From NCBI GenBank assembly GCA_034716535.1, contig JAYEJW010000515.1, forward strand, positions 1-7,483: a stretch of DNA of 7,483 nt, written 5' to 3'. This DNA comes from JAYEJW01 sp034716535. Its GTDB lineage: Bacteria > Pseudomonadota > Gammaproteobacteria > Chromatiales > Chromatiaceae. The notes under the pieces are model-generated. The model did not search any database and was not told the DNA's origin. It saw only the letters and a program-made list of their open reading frames with translations. This document shows positions 1 to 5,939 of this stretch, piece by piece; within the stretch, counting starts at the first letter, position 1, and every line of letters begins with the position of its first letter. A program made the translations under genes and the position numbers.

Positions 1-1
1 G

Positions 2-955
2 GAGGCGCTGTTGACGGACCCGACCGTCGAGGCCGTACCGGTGGTCGTTCCCAGTCGCGGTACCCGCCTCATTGGGGGTAGCATACGCACCGAGCTCACG
101 CATGACGAGGTCATGCGCACGTTGGTCGAAGGTTTCTTCCCCGAGGTCCCCGCGAACTCCCGTCCCGCCGCCCGCTCACGCGCGGCGCTCACCAAGCTTG
201 GCCTGCCGTATGCCCAGGACCCTGCGGTCACCCGACACCTGGCCGCCTTCCTCGGACTGCAGACCGGGGCCACCGAAGACCTGCCAGGGTTTGCATCCAA
301 GGGTGGCGGCGGCTTCCTGCATCCGACAGCCGTCCTATTCAACGGCGGTGTTTTCAAGGCCGGTGTGCTCGCAGAGCGCGTGCTGAAGGTCGTCAACGAT
401 TGGCTGACGTCAGACGATGCCCCACCTGCCCGTCTTCTCGCAGGAGGTGACCTCGACCTCTCCGTGGCGCGAGGCTCCGCCTATTACGGATATGTCCGCT
501 GCGGCGGCGGCGTCAGGATCCGTGGCGGCACCGCCCGCGCCTACTACGTGGGCGTGGAGAGCGCCATGCCGGCCGTTCCGGGACTGGAACCTCCGATTCA
601 GGCGCTGTGCCTGGCCCCGTTTGGTATGGAGGAGGGAACCGAGGCCGACGTCCCACCTCAGGAGTTCGGTCTGGTTGTCGGGGAGCCCGTGAGATTTCGC
701 TTCTTCGACTCATCCGTGCGCCGCGACGATCAGGTGGGGGTGTTGCTCGAGGATTGGTCCCCCGACGAGCTCGAAGAGCTCGAAGAGATCCAGGCGACCC
801 TGCCCGCGGAGTCCCGGACGCCCGGAGAAGTGGTTCCGGTGCGCTTGCGCGCATCCGTTACCGAGGTCGGAACCTTGCGGCTGGAGGCCATGCCGAGCAG
901 CGGCTCGGAGCATTGGAAGGTCGAGTTCAATGTGCGCAATCGCGCCGGCGAATAG
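2..955 (+). CDS. Hsp70-family protein, 5'-truncated by the window edge (first of a tandem pair)
   Basis: This is the C-terminal part of a non-canonical Hsp70 (DnaK-like) ATPase. The frame is open to the left edge and the first codons read EALLTDP, which aligns with the internal stretch ERLLTHD of the complete Hsp70 downstream. The TTG at 11 is therefore an internal codon, not the start. Shared landmarks with the downstream paralogue are RLIGG, the GFFPE block, GLPYAxDPAVTRHLxAFL and the nucleotide-pocket motif LFNGGVF (near base 341), which replaces the VGGxTR segment of classical DnaK. A short beta-rich domain ends in TEVGTLRLEA and a WKVEFNVR strand. The protein stops there, without the long C-terminal extension of its neighbour and without a DnaK-type helical lid. 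An acidic Glu/Leu repeat lies near 769-790. The stop codon is 27 bp before the next gene, so co-transcription is likely. The family is clear; the client or role is unknown. Confidence 0.88.
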   Translation, partial: EALLTDPTVEAVPVVVPSRGTRLIGGSIRTELTHDEVMRTLVEGFFPEVPANSRPAARSRAALTKLGLPYAQDPAVTRHLAAFLGLQTGATEDLPGFASKGGGGFLHPTAVLFNGGVFKAGVLAERVLKVVNDWLTSDDAPPARLLAGGDLDLSVARGSAYYGYVRCGGGVRIRGGTARAYYVGVESAMPAVPGLEPPIQALCLAPFGMEEGTEADVPPQEFGLVVGEPVRFRFFDSSVRRDDQVGVLLEDWSPDELEELEEIQATLPAESRTPGEVVPVRLRASVTEVGTLRLEAMPSSGSEHWKVEFNVRNRAGE

Positions 956-982
956 GTCTTCTTCGAAGCCCCCAGGTATTCG

Positions 983-3775
983 ATGTCCCGTTATCTCGTC
1001 GGTATCGATCTCGGAACGACCCACACAGTCGTCGCCTATGCAGACAGCGAAGCACGAGGCGAGACACTCGAAGTCTTCTCCATAGACCAATTGGTGGCCC
1101 CGGGGGAGGTCGCGGGACGCCCGCTGCTACCATGCATGCGCTACCATGCAGCGGCCGGCGAGGTGGCCGAGGGTGACCGGGGGCTTCCATGGCAGCCAGC
1201 GCCTTCTGAAGTTCCGATCCCCGACGCCATCATCGGCGCCCTGGCGCAGGAGCTGGGGTCCAAGGTGCCCGGCCGTCTTGTAACCAGCGCCAAGAGCTGG
1301 CTCTCACACCCCGGCGTCGACCGCACGGCGCCCATTCTGCCGTGGGGCGCGCCGCCGGAAGTCCCGCGCATCTCGCCCCTGGACGCCAACGCCAGCTATC
1401 TCCGTCACGTCAGGAATGCCTGGAATCATCGATTCCCCGACGATCCGCTAGAGGCCCAGGACATTGTTCTCACGGTGCCTGCCTCCTTCGACGAGATTGC
1501 GCGCAGACTCAGCGTTGAAGCGGCACGGCTCAGCGGTCTACCCCGGGTCCATCTGGTAGAGGAACCGCAGGCCGCCTGCTACGACTGGCTCGCTCGACAT
1601 GCCGAAGAGCTTGAACCTGCCCTGGCCGGTGTACGTACGTTACTGGTCTGCGATGTCGGCGGCGGGACCACTGACCTCACTCTGATCCGGGTGGACCGAG
1701 CCAGCGGCCACCCCAAACTGGTCCGCATCGGGGTCGGTGATCACCTGATGTTGGGCGGTGACAACATGGACCTCGCGCTGGCCCACCTCGCCGAAAGGCG
1801 ACTGGGGGGCGCCGGTAACCGGCTCAGTGCCGCGCAACTCTCTCAGCTTGTTCAGCAATGCCGTGGCGCCAAGGAAAGGCTGCTGACGCATGATGCACCT
1901 GAGACCGCGTCTGTCACTATTCTGGGGGCGGGTGCGAGGCTGATCGGTCAAGCCCGATCCACAGGACTTACTCGCGATGAGGTTGAGCAACTCGTCGTCG
2001 ACGGGTTCTTCCCGGAGACCAGTCGTGATGACCGTCCCCAGCGCAGGCGCGGCGGCATCGTGGAGTTCGGCCTTCCCTATGCTGCCGACCCGGCGGTGAC
2101 GCGCCACCTGACCGCCTTCCTGGCCGATCATGCCGATGCCCTGAGGGCGGCAGGGGATGACCGGGCACCCTCGGGAGACGGTTTTCCGGTGCCCGATGCG
2201 GTGCTGCTGAACGGCGGCGTGTTTCGCAGTGAGGCCCTGTCGAGCCGACTCTTGCAGGTGCTGGGTAGCTGGCGGGGCGAGGCTCCCCTCCAGCTTCACA
2301 ACGACCACCCCGACTTGGCAGTCGCCCGTGGGGCGGTGGCCTACGCGCTGGCAAGGCGCGGGCATGGCGCGCGCATCGGCGGCGGCTCTGCGAGGAGCCT
2401 TGTCCTGCCGGTTGAGGAGGGACAGGGGCGAGCGCAACGCGCGGTCTGCCTGCTGCCGCGCGGATCGGAAGAGGGCCAGGAGCTGCGTCTGACGGACCGC
2501 GTGTTCTCACTACGCCTGGGGCAGCCGGTACGCTTCAACCTCATGGCCACAACCGGTGACCGCGGCTGCTCGCTCGGCGAGCTCGTCGACGTTGATCGAG
2601 AACACTTCCGGGCGCTGCCGCCGCTGGCCACGGTCCTTGACGCCGCAACGGATACTGCTGCAACAGCCCGCGAGGTCCCAGTCCAGCTCGCGGCAATGCT
2701 CACGGATATCGGCACGCTGGAAATTGATTGCGTCGCAACCGACGATGCCCCCGCTGATCTGAAACGTCGGTGGCGCATGGAGTTCCAGCTCCGCGGTCAG
2801 GGTGCCGAGGCAGCAGCCGTCGCATCGCGAGAGCTTCCAGCGACTTTCTCGCAGGCGGCAGACAGGATAGATCGGGTCTACGGCTCTCGTGTCGCCGGCG
2901 TCGGCCCGAAGGAGGCCAAGCTGCTACAGCGCGATCTCGAGAGGCTTCTTGGCCGTCGCAACAGGTGGGACACGCAATTGCTGCGTGAACTGTTCGGTAT
3001 CCTCCGGGACGGTGCCAGACGCCGGCGACGCTCGGTCGATCACGAGCGGCTCTGGTTCAATCTGGTCGGCTTCTGCCTGCGCCCCGGCTACGGCTATCCG
3101 CTCGACGACTGGCGCGTCCATCAGCTCTGGTCCATCTATGAGCAGGGCGTTCAGTACAGAGAAGAAGCGCGTAACCGGGCGGAGTGGTGGACCATGTGGC
3201 GGCGCGTTGCCGGAGGCCTGGATCGGACCCAGCAGCTGCGCATTCTGAAAGATGTCGAGGGCCGACTCAACATCCCCCGCCAGCGAGGCGCGAGAGGTGC
3301 GAAATCGACCGCTTATGACGATATGGTCCGCCTGGTGGCAGGGCTGGAGCGGCTGCCCGCCGACAGTAAGGCGAGGTTCGGCGAGCTGCTATTGAGGGCG
3401 GGGCGAAGACCCACCGATTCAACGCAACGCTGGTGGGCACTGGGGCGCCTGGGGGCAAGGGTTCCTTTTCACGGAAGCATACACGACGTTGTACCGCGTG
3501 ATCTCGCCCGAGCATGGCTCGAGCAGGTACTGATGCTTGACTGGCAGAGCGTGGAGCCGGCGGCGTTCGCGGCCACCCAGTTGGCGCGACTGAGCGGAGA
3601 CCGCGAGCGAGACCTGAACCCGGACATGCGCGAGCGCGTCGTCGAGCGACTGCGCAAAGAGAAAGCACCTCAGAAATGGATAGCCATGGTACAGGCAGTC
3701 ACCGAGCTCGACAGCGCCGACGAGTCCCTTATCTTTGGCGAGTCCCTGCCTCCCGGGTTGCGCCTCGTCAGCTGA
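983..3775 (+). CDS. Hsp70-family protein with DUF3731-type C-terminal extension
   Basis: A complete 930-aa Hsp70-like ATPase. The actin-type ATPase domain shows phosphate-1 loop GIDLGTTHT (residues 8-16), SAKSWL with Lys104 probably equivalent to the catalytic lysine of DnaK, the EEPQAACY block (193-200), phosphate-2 loop DVGGGTTD (224-231) and LLNGGVF (408-414) in the adenosine region. A short beta-rich segment at about 513-607 takes the place of the normal substrate-binding domain. Residues about 615-930 are an Arg- and Trp-rich, mostly helical extension (FCLRPGYGYPLDDWR, then WWTMWRRV) matching what I recall of Pfam DUF3731, a domain found fused to Hsp70. Classical DnaK is about 640 aa, so the protein is roughly 290 residues longer. 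The ATG at 983 gives the usual few residues before GIDLGTT; the only Shine-Dalgarno hint is AGG at 974-976. It follows the truncated paralogue by 27 bp. ATP hydrolysis is well supported; partners and substrates are unknown, and no J-protein or GrpE gene is nearby. Confidence 0.93.
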   Translation: MSRYLVGIDLGTTHTVVAYADSEARGETLEVFSIDQLVAPGEVAGRPLLPCMRYHAAAGEVAEGDRGLPWQPAPSEVPIPDAIIGALAQELGSKVPGRLVTSAKSWLSHPGVDRTAPILPWGAPPEVPRISPLDANASYLRHVRNAWNHRFPDDPLEAQDIVLTVPASFDEIARRLSVEAARLSGLPRVHLVEEPQAACYDWLARHAEELEPALAGVRTLLVCDVGGGTTDLTLIRVDRASGHPKLVRIGVGDHLMLGGDNMDLALAHLAERRLGGAGNRLSAAQLSQLVQQCRGAKERLLTHDAPETASVTILGAGARLIGQARSTGLTRDEVEQLVVDGFFPETSRDDRPQRRRGGIVEFGLPYAADPAVTRHLTAFLADHADALRAAGDDRAPSGDGFPVPDAVLLNGGVFRSEALSSRLLQVLGSWRGEAPLQLHNDHPDLAVARGAVAYALARRGHGARIGGGSARSLVLPVEEGQGRAQRAVCLLPRGSEEGQELRLTDRVFSLRLGQPVRFNLMATTGDRGCSLGELVDVDREHFRALPPLATVLDAATDTAATAREVPVQLAAMLTDIGTLEIDCVATDDAPADLKRRWRMEFQLRGQGAEAAAVASRELPATFSQAADRIDRVYGSRVAGVGPKEAKLLQRDLERLLGRRNRWDTQLLRELFGILRDGARRRRRSVDHERLWFNLVGFCLRPGYGYPLDDWRVHQLWSIYEQGVQYREEARNRAEWWTMWRRVAGGLDRTQQLRILKDVEGRLNIPRQRGARGAKSTAYDDMVRLVAGLERLPADSKARFGELLLRAGRRPTDSTQRWWALGRLGARVPFHGSIHDVVPRDLARAWLEQVLMLDWQSVEPAAFAATQLARLSGDRERDLNPDMRERVVERLRKEKAPQKWIAMVQAVTELDSADESLIFGESLPPGLRLVS

Positions 3776-3805
3776 TCACGTCCAGAATGTGGCGTCTCGG
3801 TTCAA

Positions 3806-3930
3806 GCCACCGGCTGAGAGGCGGTGGTGAGGCGAACGATTGGGAGCAATTCGTGACGAAGTTAGTGCTGGGAGCAACAGAGGCCGGGCCAGCGTTTTTC
3901 GGCTGTTGACGAAGTTCAGGAGCTTCGTTT
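3806..3930 (+). other. Structured intergenic stretch downstream of the Hsp70 gene
   Basis: This part of the 287-bp gap carries a run of short inverted repeats. Hairpin 1 pairs CCACCG (3807-3812) with CGGTGG (3822-3827). Hairpin 2 pairs ACGA/TTG (3836-3842) with CAA/TTCGT (3847-3854), with one bulged base and a GGAG loop. Hairpin 3 pairs TGCT with AGCA around 3866-3876 with a GGG loop. Hairpin 4 pairs ACGAAG (3909-3914) with CTTCGT (3923-3928) and has AGGAG in its loop. No gene is seen; the open frame running in from 3676 overlaps the Hsp70 gene in another phase and is a shadow. It could be a 3' UTR with weak terminators, or a small structured RNA. The pairing is visible; any function is inferred. 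Confidence 0.3.
3841..3916 (+). repeat. Two interleaved short direct repeats in the intergenic region
   Basis: TGGGAGCAA occurs at 3841-3849 and 3869-3877. TGACGAAGTT occurs at 3854-3863 and 3907-3916. The order is A-B-A-B, which suggests an imperfect duplication of a unit of about 30-50 bp, or repeated protein or RNA binding sites. The second copy of each is part of, or next to, a hairpin. Confidence 0.5.
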
Positions 3931-3931
3931 A
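3907..3931 (+). terminator. Weak candidate rho-independent terminator for the Hsp70 operon
   Basis: A 6-bp perfect stem, ACGAAG (3909-3914) with CTTCGT (3923-3928), extends inward by a T-G wobble and a T-A pair to leave a CAGG loop. It is followed only by TTTA, so there is no real U-tract and the stem is not GC-rich. It lies 130 bp after the stop codon. It is listed because it is the best hairpin plus T-run in the gap, but it may be just one of the series of hairpins. Confidence 0.22.
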
Positions 3932-3969
3932 GGGCCAACTGCTCAAGGCGCCCCCGCCGCGACGAGGAC

Positions 3970-3993
3970 TTTCAACGTTCATCCAGGTTGAAA
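3970..3993. promoter_or_regulatory. Candidate operator dyad overlapping the yadG -35 box
   Basis: A perfect 7-bp inverted repeat: TTTCAAC (3970-3976) and GTTGAAA (3987-3993) separated by 10 bp. The right arm contains the putative -35 hexamer TTGAAA of the yadGH promoter. This layout would suit a dimeric repressor that blocks RNA polymerase. The symmetry is visible; the identity of any regulator is not. Confidence 0.33.
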
Positions 3994-4016
3994 AACGGGA
4001 GACGGGGCGCTAGTTT
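3988..4016 (+). promoter_or_regulatory. Candidate sigma-70 promoter of yadGH
   Basis: The -35 is TTGAAA (3988-3993), 5 of 6 matches to TTGACA. A spacer of exactly 17 bp precedes the -10 TAGTTT (4011-4016), which matches TATAAT at positions 1, 2 and 6. Transcription would begin near 4022-4024 and leave an untranslated leader of about 40 nt before the ATG at 4063. This argues against the in-frame TTG at 3988 as the translation start, because that codon would be part of the -35 box. Confidence 0.42.
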
Positions 4017-4062
4017 ACCGGCTGCCGCACTCCTTTGCTGTTCTTATTCCGTCCATCCCCCC

Positions 4063-4995
4063 ATGCCCGCACTCATCGTCCGGAATATCAGGAAGGTCTA
4101 CCGCAACGGCTTCGAGGCCCTTAAGGGCGTCGACCTTCGGGTGGAGGATGGGGATTTTTTTGCCCTGCTCGGCCCGAACGGGGCGGGCAAGTCGACCCTG
4201 ATCGGCATCGTCACCTCCCTGGTCAACAAGACCGAGGGGCACGTGGAGGTGTTCGGTCATGACCTGGACAGGGAGCCGGAGGGCGTTAAGTCGTGCCTTG
4301 GGCTGGTACCCCAGGAGTTTAACTTCAATCTCTTCCTGCCCGTCGTCGAGGTGGTGCTCAACCAGGCTGGCTACTACGGTATCCCGCGGGGGGAGGCCCG
4401 GGAGCGGGCCGAGTTCTATCTGCGCAAGCTGGATCTATGGGGACGCCGGCATTTGGAGATGCGCGTCCTCTCCGGCGGGCTCAAACGGCGGCTGATGATC
4501 GCTCGCGCCCTGGTCCACCGACCGCGTCTGTTGATCCTGGACGAGCCGACCGCCGGGGTGGATATCGAGATCCGTCGCGCCATGTGGACCTTCCTGCGCG
4601 AGCTCAACGCCGGCGGCACCACCATCATTCTGACGACGCACTATCTCGAGGAGGCGGAGAGCCTGTGCCGCAACATCGCCATCATCAACGGTGGCCGGAT
4701 CGCGGAGCGGGCGGAAATGGGCGCCCTGCTCCGGAGCCTGCAGACCGAGACCTTCGTGCTCAACCTCAAGGGCAAGGTCGCGGAGCTCCCGGAACTCGGG
4801 GGGTTTGTGCTCGAGCACGTTGACGACTGCACCCTGGAGGTGGAGGTCGACCGCGATCACAGCATCAACGGTTTGTTCGAGTCTCTGTCGCGCAACGGGA
4901 TCGAGGTCATCAGCCTGCGCAACAAGGAAAACCGGCTCGAACGGCTGTTTCTGGACATGGTGGACAACGGCAAGCTGGAAGGGGACGTATCGTGA
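4063..4995 (+). CDS. yadG: ABC-2 type exporter ATP-binding protein YadG
   Basis: The cytoplasmic ATPase of a two-gene exporter, 310 aa, close to E. coli YadG (308 aa) along its whole length as I recall that sequence. All ABC motifs are present: Walker A GPNGAGKST (residues 37-45), Q-loop Gln84 in LVPQEFNFN, a signature LSGGLKRRL (from 136), Walker B and D-loop LLILDEPTAGVD (156-167, catalytic Glu161), and H-loop His193 in LTTHYLEEAE. Residues about 220-310 form the YadG C-terminal domain. The frame extends back to a TTG at 3988, but the added 25 residues do not resemble the family and overlap a promoter candidate, so I chose the ATG at 4063, directly before LIVRNIRKVY. There is no clear Shine-Dalgarno; the upstream bases are pyrimidine-rich. 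The stop overlaps the start of yadH by 4 bp. ATP hydrolysis should power YadH; the substrate is unknown. Confidence 0.94.
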   Translation: MPALIVRNIRKVYRNGFEALKGVDLRVEDGDFFALLGPNGAGKSTLIGIVTSLVNKTEGHVEVFGHDLDREPEGVKSCLGLVPQEFNFNLFLPVVEVVLNQAGYYGIPRGEARERAEFYLRKLDLWGRRHLEMRVLSGGLKRRLMIARALVHRPRLLILDEPTAGVDIEIRRAMWTFLRELNAGGTTIILTTHYLEEAESLCRNIAIINGGRIAERAEMGALLRSLQTETFVLNLKGKVAELPELGGFVLEHVDDCTLEVEVDRDHSINGLFESLSRNGIEVISLRNKENRLERLFLDMVDNGKLEGDVS

Positions 4996-5768
4996 ACCGC
5001 TGGGGGCGCTATTGGATTGCCTTTTCCACCATCCTCAGCAAGGAGATCCTGCGCTTCTCGCGCATCTGGATCCAGACAGTGTTTCCCTCGGCGGTCACCA
5101 CGGCCCTGTATTTCGTCATCTTCGGGCGCCTCATCGGCGAGCGCATCGGCCCCATGGACGGCTTCGATTATTTGGACTTCATCGTCCCGGGGCTGGTGCT
5201 CATGGCGGTCATCACCAATGCCTATTCCAACGTGGTGTCCTCTTTTTACTCGAGCAAGTTCTCCCGTTACGTGGAAGAGTTTCTTGTAGCCCCCATACCG
5301 AATTGGGTGATCCTGGCGGGTTTCGTCGCGGGCGGCGTGGCGCGGGGTCTCGTGGTCGGTGTGGTCGTGACGCTTGTGGCGCTGTTTTTCACGGAAATCG
5401 AGATCCACAGTTACGGCGTAACCCTGCTGGTGTTTGTGCTGACCGCGGTGTTGTTCGCCCTCGGAGGCTTTATCAATGCCGTTTACGCCAACACCTTCGA
5501 CGACATCTCCATCGTCCCCACCTTCGTCCTCACACCGCTCACCTATCTGGGCGGGGTGTTCTATTCCATCGAGCTGTTGCCCGCCTTTTGGCAGGGCCTG
5601 TCTCTCGCCAACCCGGTCCTCTACATGGTCAACGCCTTTCGTTACGGGTTGCTGGGGGTGAGCGACATCCCCCTGGGCATCGCCTTCTCCATCATCCTGG
5701 CGTTCATTGCCGTGTTGACGGCCTACAGTCTGCACCTGTTGCGCCGAGGTGTCGGCATCAAGACCTGA
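4992..5768 (+). CDS. yadH: ABC-2 type exporter permease YadH
   Basis: The inner-membrane permease partner of YadG, 258 aa, matching E. coli YadH (256 aa) in length and conserved blocks: FIVPGLVLMAVITNAY, FDDISIVPTFVLTPLTYLGG and NAFRYGLLG. About six hydrophobic segments are visible, near residues 28-48, 62-86, 106-133, 142-166, 174-195 and 228-250. The EEFLVAPIPNWVILAG stretch (95-110) is probably the cytoplasmic coupling region that contacts the ATPase. The start is GTG at 4992, within the overlapping GTGA of the yadG stop. A strong Shine-Dalgarno, GGAAGGGGA (4977-4985), lies 6 nt upstream, so the two genes are translationally coupled. As known for ABC-2 permeases, a dimer of YadH with two YadG would form the exporter. 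The substrate is not identifiable; ABC-2 relatives export drugs, polysaccharides or lipid-linked compounds. Confidence 0.95.
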   Translation: MNRWGRYWIAFSTILSKEILRFSRIWIQTVFPSAVTTALYFVIFGRLIGERIGPMDGFDYLDFIVPGLVLMAVITNAYSNVVSSFYSSKFSRYVEEFLVAPIPNWVILAGFVAGGVARGLVVGVVVTLVALFFTEIEIHSYGVTLLVFVLTAVLFALGGFINAVYANTFDDISIVPTFVLTPLTYLGGVFYSIELLPAFWQGLSLANPVLYMVNAFRYGLLGVSDIPLGIAFSIILAFIAVLTAYSLHLLRRGVGIKT

Positions 5769-5776
5769 TGTTCTTG

Positions 5777-5801
5777 CGACCGCCGGACCTCGCGGCGGTT
5801 G
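5777..5801 (+). terminator. Candidate terminator hairpin after yadH
   Basis: It starts 9 nt after the yadH stop. ACCGCCG (5779-5785) pairs perfectly with CGGCGGT (5793-5799) and the pairing extends outward by a G-T wobble and a C-G pair to about 9 bp, with a 7-nt loop. The stem is GC-rich and well placed, but only a broken T-rich stretch (TTGTCTGTGCG) follows, so intrinsic termination may be partial or need Rho. It suggests that yadGH and mrcB are separate transcription units. Confidence 0.4.
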
Positions 5802-5939
5802 TCTGTGCGTTCCTGAGGTGGGACCATAGAAAGCTTTCGAGTTAACGGACGAGCCATCTTCCCGGTCATGAACGCGATTTTCCACTCATTGCCTCGGACG
5901 TGTCGGCCCCGCCCACGGTCAGGGAGCCGGTGCTGAGCC

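Noticed and set aside
11..13. TTG as the start of the first Hsp70 gene
   Set aside because: The frame is open to the window edge and the residues before it align with the internal part of the paralogue, so the gene starts outside the window.
1126..1150. 11-bp direct repeat GCTACCATGCA inside the Hsp70 gene
   Set aside because: The two copies fall in different codon phases within conserved coding sequence; it looks coincidental and no mobile element surrounds it.
3676..3909. 77-codon open frame at the end of the Hsp70 gene
   Set aside because: Most of it overlaps the Hsp70 gene in another phase and the remainder lies in the hairpin-rich gap; no family features.
3988..4062. 25-residue N-terminal extension of YadG from a TTG
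   Set aside because: It does not resemble the family, lacks a ribosome-binding site, and its first codon coincides with a good -35 hexamer.
4691..5845. 384-codon plus-strand open frame overlapping yadG and yadH
   Set aside because: Its Arg/Ser/Pro-rich, low-complexity product is the typical shadow of high-GC coding DNA; yadG and yadH in other frames have clear homology.
4857..5885. 342-codon antisense open frame opposite yadH
   Set aside because: Its His/Asp/Gly/Gln-rich product shows no recognisable domain and mirrors the codon structure of yadH.
5868..5936. 22-codon Arg/Pro-rich open frame ending 3 bp before the mrcB GTG
   Set aside because: No Shine-Dalgarno and no attenuator-like structure seen; probably chance, though it shows that mrcB cannot start upstream of 5940.
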